Of a DNA stretch of 35,678 nt, positions 16,566-24,910 are shown piece after piece. The stretch spans positions 1 through 35,678 of the forward strand of contig JAAUSC010000056.1 in the NCBI GenBank assembly GCA_012031965.1, written 5' to 3'. A program made the position numbers and the translations under genes. Source of the stretch: Scytonema sp. RU_4_4. GTDB taxonomy: Bacteria; Cyanobacteriota; Cyanobacteriia; Cyanobacteriales; Nostocaceae. Position 1 is the stretch's first letter; the number at the start of each line of letters is the position of its first letter. Below the pieces are notes generated by a model, which was given only the letters and a program-made list of their open reading frames with translations, did not search any database and was not told the origin of the DNA.

Positions 16566-19201
16566 TATTCAGACGTTCGCGTAGAAAGTGGCTGACTCAG
16601 GGTGTATTAGCACTGCTGACTGCGTTTCTCTGCACAGTACTTTCACCAGTTTTAGCAACCATTGTTGCTGTTAATTCTACTACCCAGACTCCATCAAGTA
16701 TCACGACTAAAACTGAAAACTCTGTGCAACAAGGCAAAGCACTTTATGAGGCTGGACGGTTTGCTGAAGCAGTTAAAGTTTTGGAACAAGCAGCAGCAGC
16801 CTTTAGATCCACTGGCGATAAACTCAATCAAGCTATGACTTTGAGCAATCTTTCCCTAGTGTATCAGCAACTGGGACAGTGGACTCAAGCTGAAAGTGCG
16901 ATCGCCCAAAGTTTGAATCTCCTAAAAAATGACGACAACTCAAAACAGCGTTTTGCAATTTTCGCCCAGGCTCTAGATGTGCAAGGGCGGTTACAATTGG
17001 CAAGAGGACAAACTCAAGCTGCACTCGATACTTGGCAAGAAGCTGCAAAGATTTACAAGCAAATCGGCGATGAAGCAACATTAACCCGCAACCGCATTAA
17101 TACAGCTCAAGCGATGCAAGCTTTGGGACTTTACCGTCAGGCGAGCAAGACTTTAACTGAGGTTCAGCAATCTCTCACCAAGCTTCCAGACTCTCCACTT
17201 AAAGCGACAGGATTGCGTAGTCTCGGCAATATCTTCAGAGTTGTTGGTGATTTAAACACCTCTAGAGAAGTCTTGAAGGAAAGTTTAGCAGTGGCGCAGC
17301 GAGTAAAATCTCCAATCGCTATTGGTGAGACTTTGCTCAGTCTAGGTAACACGGCTCTTGCGCAGGGGAAAACTCAACTCACTCTGGGAAATACAACCCA
17401 AGCTGAAAAAGAAACTCAAGCTGCATTGAAATATTACCAACAAGCTGCTGTTGTCGCACAACCCACCACACGTATCCAAGCACAACTCAATCAACTTAGT
17501 TTACTTGTGGAAAAGGAGCAATTTCCTGCGGCTTTGGCTTTGGCATCTCAAATTCAACCCCAAATGAGCAAGTTGCCCGCCAGCAGAACGTCAGTATATA
17601 CTCAGATTAATTATGCTCAAAGTATAACACAATTGAGACAGAAAACGACTCCAGATAGCGCTTCATGGCTGGATATTGCTCAGATGTTGTCAGGTGCTGT
17701 TGAGCAGGCACGAAGTCTAAAAGACCCGCGAGCAGAATCTTATGCACTTGGTACTTTAGGTGGGTTGTACGAACAAACTGGGCAGTTATCTGAGGCACAA
17801 AACCTCACCCAACAAGCACTGCTCATAGCTCAAACTCTTGATCCGCCAGATATTGCTTATCAGTGGCAATGGCAGTTAGGACGTTTACTCAAAGCTAAGG
17901 GAGATATAAAAGGAGCAACTGCAGCATACGATTCAGCATTCAAAACCCTTGAGTCTCTGCGTAGAGATTTAGTCGCCATGAATCCGGAAATTCAGTTTTC
18001 CTTCCGCGAGAGTGTGGAACCTGTCTATCGGGGGTTGGTTGATTTGCAGTTGCAAAGCAAAGGCAACTCTGAAACTATGCAATACAATCTTACGCAAGCC
18101 CGTAACGTGATTGAATCGCTCCAGCTGGCGGAACTGAACAACTTCTTCCGCTCACCTTGTGTGGAACCTAGAGTAACAATTGACACTGCGCTTGCACAGG
18201 ACAAAAAAGCAGCCATCATATATCCAATTATTTTACCAGACCGCATTGAAGTTATTCTGACGTTGCCTGGACAAAAGGAACTTCGCAAATATACAACGGC
18301 TATATCCCAGGAGAAAGTAGAAAGCACTGTACAAGATTTGCGGAAAAGCTTACTGGATGTCGCTGCGACTGATGAGGTTAAACAGACGTCCCAGAAAATA
18401 TATGATTGGTTAATCCGACCAGCACAAGCAGAATTAAGCAAGAGTGGCATCAAAACCTTAGTGTTTGTCCTGGATAGTTCGTTGCAGAATGTCCCGATGG
18501 GAGTTCTTTACGATAAACAACAGCAGAAATATTTGGTAGAGAAATATGCTTTAGCCCTCACCCCTGGTTTGCAACTTTTTGATCCCAAACCTTTGCAAAA
18601 GGTACAGTTAAATGCTCTAACAGCCGGAGTTGGCGAAAAACGCTTTGGGTTTCCTGCATTGCAAAATGTGCCACGGGAGTTAGAAGAAATCAAGTCTGAG
18701 GTACCCAGGAGCGAAGAATTGTTGAATCAGAAATTTACAGAAAACAACTTGCAAAAGGAGCTACAATCAGATCCATTCTCGGTAGTTCATTTGGCGACTC
18801 ATGGTGAGTTTAGTTCTGATCCTGAAAAAACTTTTATTCTTGCTTGGGATGGACTCCTCAAGGTAAAGGAATTTGATAGTTTACTGCGAGTTAGCGAATC
18901 TAGCAGGTCAAGTAACATTGAATTACTCGTTCTGAGTGCTTGCAAAACGGCGTTGGGAGACAAGCGAGCAGCGTTGGGATTAGCGGGAGTGGCTGTGCGA
19001 GCAGGCGCACGCAGTACACTGGCTTCTTTATGGTCAGTAGATGACCAGTCTACCGCAGATTTGATGAGTGAGTTTTACCGACAGTTAAATAATGGGGTGA
19101 GTAAAGCCGAAGCACTCCAGCGTGCTCAACTTGCGGTTTTTAAAAAGGAGAATAGTCCTTATTTTTGGGCACCTTATGTGCTGTTGGGCAATTGGTTATG
19201 A
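16517..19201 (+). CDS. Exported TPR-CHAT protease-like protein
   Basis: CHAT domains are caspase-like cysteine peptidases. The 894-residue product has a long signal peptide or anchor (basic N-region, hydrophobic GVLALLTAFLCTVLSPVLA, about residues 30-50), a TPR solenoid (about 70-490, e.g. AMTLSNLSLVYQQLGQW) and a C-terminal CHAT domain (about 620-894). The catalytic pair is intact: His762 in HLATHGEF and Cys809 in LSACKTAL, followed by GLAGVAVRAGARSTLASLW. The ATG lies inside tpsB (49-bp overlap), so it is cotranslated with the transporter. It is probably periplasmic or surface-facing. Processing of TpsA proteins or of a conflict target are candidate jobs, not shown. Confidence 0.92.
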   Translation: MARKRSVFFHTIQPFLIFRRSRRKWLTQGVLALLTAFLCTVLSPVLATIVAVNSTTQTPSSITTKTENSVQQGKALYEAGRFAEAVKVLEQAAAAFRSTGDKLNQAMTLSNLSLVYQQLGQWTQAESAIAQSLNLLKNDDNSKQRFAIFAQALDVQGRLQLARGQTQAALDTWQEAAKIYKQIGDEATLTRNRINTAQAMQALGLYRQASKTLTEVQQSLTKLPDSPLKATGLRSLGNIFRVVGDLNTSREVLKESLAVAQRVKSPIAIGETLLSLGNTALAQGKTQLTLGNTTQAEKETQAALKYYQQAAVVAQPTTRIQAQLNQLSLLVEKEQFPAALALASQIQPQMSKLPASRTSVYTQINYAQSITQLRQKTTPDSASWLDIAQMLSGAVEQARSLKDPRAESYALGTLGGLYEQTGQLSEAQNLTQQALLIAQTLDPPDIAYQWQWQLGRLLKAKGDIKGATAAYDSAFKTLESLRRDLVAMNPEIQFSFRESVEPVYRGLVDLQLQSKGNSETMQYNLTQARNVIESLQLAELNNFFRSPCVEPRVTIDTALAQDKKAAIIYPIILPDRIEVILTLPGQKELRKYTTAISQEKVESTVQDLRKSLLDVAATDEVKQTSQKIYDWLIRPAQAELSKSGIKTLVFVLDSSLQNVPMGVLYDKQQQKYLVEKYALALTPGLQLFDPKPLQKVQLNALTAGVGEKRFGFPALQNVPRELEEIKSEVPRSEELLNQKFTENNLQKELQSDPFSVVHLATHGEFSSDPEKTFILAWDGLLKVKEFDSLLRVSESSRSSNIELLVLSACKTALGDKRAALGLAGVAVRAGARSTLASLWSVDDQSTADLMSEFYRQLNNGVSKAEALQRAQLAVFKKENSPYFWAPYVLLGNWL

Positions 19202-19272
19202 CGGAACAATTTGTAATTGAAGGAATTAAAATAATATTCATTACTTAATTTTTTTCCAATCAATCAAATTGA

Positions 19273-20169
19273 ATGACTCGATTTATTTATGACCAATTTT
19301 CCAAAGACTATCTTGAAGAATTGCTAAAACCTTATGGGGAAGTACAAGCACCCAAGCGCGTGGCGGGAGAAGTAAGAGAAATTGATGTCTTTTTTGCTCC
19401 TTCATCACAACAGAATTCTAATTTAGAAACACTGGGATTGTTGGGGAGATTTGCGGCTACACCTGCTATCTTTGAACCGTTTCGCAATGCTGCATCCAAA
19501 GACGAAATTTGTGATTGTCTTCTGAAACTATTAGAAGTCAGGGGTGAATTACAGCGAGAAGCCAATAGAAACAAAACATCCATTGCAGAATCAGCCATCC
19601 CAAAATTATGGATTCTCACACCCACAGCATCCACAACATTGTTATCTGGATTTGGCGCAACACAACGAGTAGATTGGGTGTCTGGAGTACACTTTATGGC
19701 AGAGTATTTGCGAACAGCCATAGTTGCCATTCACCAGTTACCAAGAACTCCAGAAACACTGTGGTTGAGAGTTCTTGGTCGAGGGACGGTACAAAACCAG
19801 GCAATTGATGAATTCGTTGCGCTACCAGTAAATCATCCATTCCGGAAAGCAGCGTTAGAATTGTTGTACAACTTGCAGAAAAACCTATTAGTAGCTCAAA
19901 ATCCAGAAGAAGATGATAGGGAATTAGTTATGAGATTAGCATCACTTTATCAGCAAGACAGAGAACAAGCAATACAGGAAGGAAACAAACAAGGAGAACA
20001 ACGTCTAATTATACGTCAACTAAATCGCCGTTTTGGTGAGATTGATTCATCATTAATTGAGCGAGTTCGAGAATTATCCATTGAGCAATTGGAGGCGTTA
20101 GGAGAGGCGTTGTTAGATTTTTCCGCCCTAACTGATTTAGAAGCCTGGTTAACGCAACAAGAAGGATAA
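19273..20169 (+). CDS. DUF4351-domain protein with PD-(D/E)XK-like N-terminus
   Basis: A 298-residue soluble protein. The C-terminal 55 residues (RQLNRRFGEIDSSLIERVRELSIEQLEALGEALLDF) are a standard DUF4351. This domain is usually attached to Rpn/PD-(D/E)XK nuclease-like regions in cyanobacteria, and the N-terminus (VAGEVREIDVFFAP) would fit such a fold. Homologues are often mislabelled as flagellar assembly proteins. It starts 71 bp after the CHAT gene and ends 14 bp before the end of the convergent tpsA2. Its link to the secretion cluster is unclear; families of this type are scattered widely in Nostocales genomes. Confidence 0.8.
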   Translation: MTRFIYDQFSKDYLEELLKPYGEVQAPKRVAGEVREIDVFFAPSSQQNSNLETLGLLGRFAATPAIFEPFRNAASKDEICDCLLKLLEVRGELQREANRNKTSIAESAIPKLWILTPTASTTLLSGFGATQRVDWVSGVHFMAEYLRTAIVAIHQLPRTPETLWLRVLGRGTVQNQAIDEFVALPVNHPFRKAALELLYNLQKNLLVAQNPEEDDRELVMRLASLYQQDREQAIQEGNKQGEQRLIIRQLNRRFGEIDSSLIERVRELSIEQLEALGEALLDFSALTDLEAWLTQQEG

Positions 20170-20183
20170 AAGAACCGGTAATA

Positions 20184-23100
20184 TTAAGGATTTGATTTAG
20201 ATCTTCCGCAGTCAGTGGGCGTTTGCCAAGAACTACGAGGCGTGGTGGATGTATCAGCTGTGAAAACTACCTCGCCTTTGGCGTTGAACACCCATCCAGT
20301 CGCTTCAACTATGGGTTCTGGTGTGGAGTTTGTTGAATTTGTGGAAATAGATGGAGTGTTGCGGTTGTCAATGTTTGGGTTGAGAGTCACCCAATCTACT
20401 TGAATGGCGTCAGGTGTGAGAATGTCTTTGGGATTGGGAGGTAAGCCGCCGCGTCCAGTGATGATGAAACTGCTTTGAGCGTAGTTGGGGGAGTTGCAAC
20501 CTTGGGCGACTTGGGTATCAACTGGTACTGATGGCAATTCAACCAAGCCACTGTTGAGGTCAATATCGGGGGTGTTGAGTTCTACAGTGCCACTTAAGTC
20601 AGGAGTTGCCCCTTTGGCAGTAATATCACTTGTTTGTGGAGAAGGTTCTTTCCTGGACTGGATACCAAAGATACCAGCAGCATTATTAATGGTAACATTC
20701 CCGCCACGAAAGTTTTCAGAATCAGCGCGGATGTCGCTATTTTCCGATGGTACGGCAACGATGAAACCATTTTTAGCATCAATAGTAATGTTACCGGCAG
20801 TGATATCATTACCACTCGCATTAGTCGTGATACTACTACCATGACGCAGTAGCAATAGGGGTGAATTGAGAAAGATATTTCCCCCACCTCCAGTAGTATC
20901 GGCGTTAATTTTGGCGCGGTTGGTAAGCTTAATAGAGTTAGCATCTACAGTTAGGTTGCCAGCTTTGCCGGAATTTGCGCTGCTGACTGTAACTTGTGCC
21001 CCATCCCGTGCGACTAACTTTCCTGTACTCAAAGTTAAGTCTCCGCCATTGCCAGCGCCTGTAGTTTCAGCGGATATAATTGAGCCATCGCCAGTGATGG
21101 TAATAGATTCAGGGGCAGTTATTGTTAAGCTTCCACCAGTACCGCTACTACTTGTAGATGCTGATATCTGCGCTCCATTTTGGAAATTTACTTTTAAATT
21201 TTGCTCGTTACCAAGAGGTTGAAGGATGAGTTTGCCAGCATTACCCGTACTGCTTGTTTGGGCAAACAAACCGCTGTTAGAGCCAGATAGTTGTACTTCT
21301 TTGGCGTTTACTGTGATATTACCTGCATTACCACTGCTATTCGTGGAAGTCACTAACTGACCGCCATCTGTCGTTTTTAAAACATTTGCATTGACTGTGA
21401 TATTGCCACCATCACCTGCTGATGCAGATTCAGCCGTAATTCTTCCTTGGCTGTCCAAAAGGATAAAGCCAGCTGTGACTTCAATATTGCCTGCATTTGC
21501 TGACCCAGTAGTGTTAACAATTAGACCACTGGCAGCGCCTGTTTCTCTGATGTCATTGGCAATCAATTGACTATTGTTGGGAAATTTGGCAATGCGGTCG
21601 TTGTAGTTTATATCTGTCCCAGAGATAGTCACCGAGTCTTTTGCATAGACAAAGATATTGCCAGCTTGTCCCTTACCAGATGTTGTGGACACCAATTGTC
21701 CACCATTGACTGCTTCAAAAGTGTTAGTGGCATTCACCCTGATCGTGCCACCTTGTCCATCCCCTTTAGTGCGGGCGCTCAAAGCCGCTCCATCTGCAAT
21801 TCGGAATGTCTGAGTATCAATGATAATGTCGCCTGCCTTGCCAGTGGTATTGGTACTAGTAAATAATCCACTGGGCAAGCCACTGCTAGGAACGCTGCCT
21901 GAGATATCAACAACGTCAGCATTCACGAAGATATTTCCGGCATTTCCTTGTCCTTGAGTACTATTTTTAATTATACCGCCGTTTCTTAGCACTAAAGAAC
22001 CTGCTTTGACTTTAAGGGTTCCACCTGAACCTATGCCCCCTCCTTGCACAGCTAAAGTAATTCGGGCTGATTCCCCTTTTTGAGCATAAGTCTCGTCTGA
22101 AGTCAGTAAGATGGTACCTTTGACATCTAAATAGATATCTCCCGCTTTTCCTCGTCCGTTTGCTTCTACATCGGCATTCAGTGCGGCATTATTCCTTATG
22201 GAGAGATGTTCAGCTTGAATATTGATGTCACCACCTTTGCCTGTTGATCCATCTCTTACAACGCTGCTGAACCCAGTTAAGTCTCCATCTACGTCCTGAT
22301 CATCCAAGGAAACTGTATTGCGGGCAATTATGTTAATACTACCTGCATTTCCTGGCCCACTTGTCCTGGAAGTCAGTAGACCGTTTCCTTTGATAGAAAG
22401 CGACCCAGTGGTAATGTTGATGTCACCACCCTCACCTATGGCTGTGCTTCCTACGTCACTCCCGGCTGAAGCCCTATTCAAGGAAACTGTATCGCTGGCA
22501 GTAATATTGATTGTACCCCCATTCCCTTGTCCAAAGGTGCTGGTTGATAGTTGAGCACCATCAGTTAAGGAGAGTGAGCCAGTGGTGATGTTAATGTCTC
22601 CTCCTTTACTTGAACCATAAGTATCGGTGCTGATTTTGCCGTCAACTCGGACTTCTCCATTTTTACTAATCAGAGTAATATCTCCACCACGAGCTAGTTT
22701 ATCAGACGAGCTAATAGTTGAGATAATATCAGCCGTCCTAATGTTGTTTAAGGCTTGAAGCTGAATATTAGCCGTATTCCCACTTCGAGAATCAGTAGCC
22801 AAAGTTCCTCTAGTAGTATCAATCGCTCCATGAGTGCTAGTGAGTTGAATGTTGCCACCATCTCCTTTTTCAGCACTAGCATTTAATAAAGCGGTTTGAA
22901 CATCTCCTTGAGCAGTGAATGCGATCGCACCTGCACGCCCAGTTCCATTTGAACCTTCGCGAATTTCGGATGTGATAGCTCCCGACGTTGTATCAATAGC
23001 TCCGGCGTGACTGGTGAGGGTAATGTCCCCACTTTTGCCAGTATCCCCGGCTTCTGAGTTCATACCGCCCGTGGTAATATTGCCATTGGCAGTGAAGGTT

Positions 23101-23339
23101 ATTGCCCCACCATTTCCCCCACCGTCAACAGGAGAGTATGAGAAAGAGAACAAATCGCCAACGGTGATGTTACCGTTGTTGGCTTCAAGGTTAATTACGC
23201 CCCCATTTCCCGCACTACCAACAGCAGAGTTTGACACAGAGAGCAAAGCAGCAGTGGTAATGCTACCGTTTGCAGCTTTTAGACTAATCGCACCCCCATT
23301 TCCTGTACTGCCAGATGTAGAGTATGAGTAAGAGTACAA
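20184..23339 (-). CDS. TpsA2, C-terminal part (same gene as 23279-24742, frame broken)
   Basis: A 1051-residue open frame with no start of its own. It consists of beta-helix repeats ([28 protein letters not shown]) and the conserved end shared by all three TpsA proteins ([18 protein letters not shown] ... [15 protein letters not shown] ... final Cys). The residues before its first Met ([18 protein letters not shown]) read straight on from the N-terminal ORF once one A is added to the A5 run complementary to 23392-23396. The intact protein would be about 1520 residues. It ends 14 bp from the convergent DUF4351 gene. Confidence 0.85.
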   Translation of the reverse strand: MYSYSYSTSGSTGNGGAISLKAANGSITTAALLSVSNSAVGSAGNGGVINLEANNGNITVGDLFSFSYSPVDGGGNGGAITFTANGNITTGGMNSEAGDTGKSGDITLTSHAGAIDTTSGAITSEIREGSNGTGRAGAIAFTAQGDVQTALLNASAEKGDGGNIQLTSTHGAIDTTRGTLATDSRSGNTANIQLQALNNIRTADIISTISSSDKLARGGDITLISKNGEVRVDGKISTDTYGSSKGGDINITTGSLSLTDGAQLSTSTFGQGNGGTINITASDTVSLNRASAGSDVGSTAIGEGGDINITTGSLSIKGNGLLTSRTSGPGNAGSINIIARNTVSLDDQDVDGDLTGFSSVVRDGSTGKGGDINIQAEHLSIRNNAALNADVEANGRGKAGDIYLDVKGTILLTSDETYAQKGESARITLAVQGGGIGSGGTLKVKAGSLVLRNGGIIKNSTQGQGNAGNIFVNADVVDISGSVPSSGLPSGLFTSTNTTGKAGDIIIDTQTFRIADGAALSARTKGDGQGGTIRVNATNTFEAVNGGQLVSTTSGKGQAGNIFVYAKDSVTISGTDINYNDRIAKFPNNSQLIANDIRETGAASGLIVNTTGSANAGNIEVTAGFILLDSQGRITAESASAGDGGNITVNANVLKTTDGGQLVTSTNSSGNAGNITVNAKEVQLSGSNSGLFAQTSSTGNAGKLILQPLGNEQNLKVNFQNGAQISASTSSSGTGGSLTITAPESITITGDGSIISAETTGAGNGGDLTLSTGKLVARDGAQVTVSSANSGKAGNLTVDANSIKLTNRAKINADTTGGGGNIFLNSPLLLLRHGSSITTNASGNDITAGNITIDAKNGFIVAVPSENSDIRADSENFRGGNVTINNAAGIFGIQSRKEPSPQTSDITAKGATPDLSGTVELNTPDIDLNSGLVELPSVPVDTQVAQGCNSPNYAQSSFIITGRGGLPPNPKDILTPDAIQVDWVTLNPNIDNRNTPSISTNSTNSTPEPIVEATGWVFNAKGEVVFTADTSTTPRSSWQTPTDCGRSKSNP

Positions 23340-24742
23340 ACCACTAGTGAAAATATTGCCATTAGCGGCTTCAAGGCGAATTTCACCCCCATTTTTGCAT
23401 CATTTGAAGTATTTAGAATTTGGGTAGTGATTGCTCCAGCACTGTTAATATCAATCCTGCCCCCATTAGTTGTCATTCCATTAGTACTCACATCTCCAGA
23501 TGCTGTCGTTAAGCTAACTAACCCCCCAGCCCCATTAAACCGCTGTAAGGAAACATCTCCACCGATCGTGATTCCCTCTGGTACATTTCCACTACTATAA
23601 GCAGGTACTGAACCAGAATTGACACCCCCATAAGCTAGAGTATTCTGCCCAGAACGCATAATTAACGCCGTACTCTTGCCTAAAGTTGCAGTATCTTGTC
23701 CAGCAGGTAAAACACTAGTATCCGGGCTAGTGATATTTATATCACCTTGAAAACGAATATTACCCTTGCTTTCGACTAACAACGATGCTCCTGTATAGTT
23801 AGCTGCAACATCCACATCGCCATTACTGCTGATGATTGGGTCATAAAGGCTCACAAAGTTTGCCAGCTCAGACGATACACTCTTGAGCGAAAAACTCCCA
23901 GCACTTGCAAAGCGAGCATCAAGAGAAATAATCCCGTCACTGATTAAGCTTAAATTACCCCCACTCACAAACGGTGTCTGGGTTGGGTGATTCAGTGCTA
24001 AAATATCAATCCCTTGATTTCCCCCAATCGTGAGATTAGCACCTGCAGTAGCTAAAAACGGAGTCGTCACACTGTCTCGCACTTTCACTGTATCCTGTGC
24101 TTGCAGTGTTAAATTTCTTCCTGCTTTTAGCTGTCCCTGCAAATCAAGTTTGTCAGCTACTAGTGTCAGGTCTTGCTGGGGTGCTAAATTTCCGGTATTG
24201 GTAATAGTCGCCCCTGACTGACTTGCTCCATATTGCAACCCTGGTGTAATATTTATTGTCAATAATGGCGGTGCTTGGGGATTAGTAGCACTGAAGGTAC
24301 TGCCATCAAGAAATTTGAAACTGCTTGCCGTAGTTGCAGAAAACGAGCCGCCAATGTCTAACCGGGCATTACGTCCAAAAATAATCCCATTGGGATTAAT
24401 GAGAAACAGATTAGCGGTGCCGTTAGCTTTAATTAACCCATCAATATTTGAGACTGATCCACCCGTGACCCGACTGATGATGTTTTGAATATTCACAGCG
24501 TTATTGAAGGAAGCAGTACCACCAGTAGGAACAGAAAACTCCCTAAAACTGTGGAACAAGTTGCTTCCCGCTTGAGTTCCTCCAGTAATAGTGCTGGTGT
24601 GACCCTCTGTTTGGACGTTGGAATGATTAGGCAAAGTGCCGTCTGGAGTGATTTGAGCAAGAACGCAATTTGCAGAAAAAGCGTACACACCACCTAGCGT
24701 AATTCCTAACAAAGCGCCCCAACGAGTACTTATACCGGACAT
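23279..24742 (-). CDS. TpsA2, N-terminal part: TPS exoprotein of the filamentous haemagglutinin family
   Basis: The N-terminal 450 residues are a canonical TPS exoprotein: signal peptide ending [10 protein letters not shown], then [26 protein letters not shown], and [14 protein letters not shown]. After NTSNDAK the frame shifts and the last 35 or so residues ([17 protein letters not shown]...) are out-of-frame reading of the downstream part. The ATG at 24742 is preceded by GAGGGGG. The 35-bp conserved element lies 120 bp upstream. The N-terminal domain closely resembles that of TpsA3, so the two minus-strand genes are duplicates. Confidence 0.88.
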   Translation of the reverse strand: MSGISTRWGALLGITLGGVYAFSANCVLAQITPDGTLPNHSNVQTEGHTSTITGGTQAGSNLFHSFREFSVPTGGTASFNNAVNIQNIISRVTGGSVSNIDGLIKANGTANLFLINPNGIIFGRNARLDIGGSFSATTASSFKFLDGSTFSATNPQAPPLLTINITPGLQYGASQSGATITNTGNLAPQQDLTLVADKLDLQGQLKAGRNLTLQAQDTVKVRDSVTTPFLATAGANLTIGGNQGIDILALNHPTQTPFVSGGNLSLISDGIISLDARFASAGSFSLKSVSSELANFVSLYDPIISSNGDVDVAANYTGASLLVESKGNIRFQGDINITSPDTSVLPAGQDTATLGKSTALIMRSGQNTLAYGGVNSGSVPAYSSGNVPEGITIGGDVSLQRFNGAGGLVSLTTASGDVSTNGMTTNGGRIDINSAGAITTQILNTSNDAKMGVKFALKPLMAIFSLVVCTLTHTLHLAVQEMGVRLV

Positions 24743-24862
24743 TGCACCCCCTCAAGCGTTTTAGTTGCACAACAACGGTTATGCTGCACCAGTAAAAAGT
24801 AAACCACATTTAGTGGTACTCAAGGTAATATCTGCCTTCTTCTCGGTTTTTGAGGTACGAGT

Positions 24863-24897
24863 TTTATGCAAAACCTCCTATTTCTTTATAAAACTTC
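24863..24897 (-). promoter_or_regulatory. Conserved 35-bp element upstream of tpsA2
   Basis: Minus-strand counterpart of 10837-10871 (2 mismatches in 35), including GTTTTGCATAAA at its downstream end. It lies in the 168-bp gap between tpsA3 and tpsA2, so tpsA2 probably has its own promoter. The GGAGG inside it is not placed to act as a ribosome site for tpsA2. Confidence 0.5.
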
Positions 24898-24910
24898 ATT
24901 CAATGAAAAT

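Noticed and set aside
19202-19272. Terminator after the TPR-CHAT gene
   Set aside because: Only an AT-only weak stem before a T-run; not convincing.
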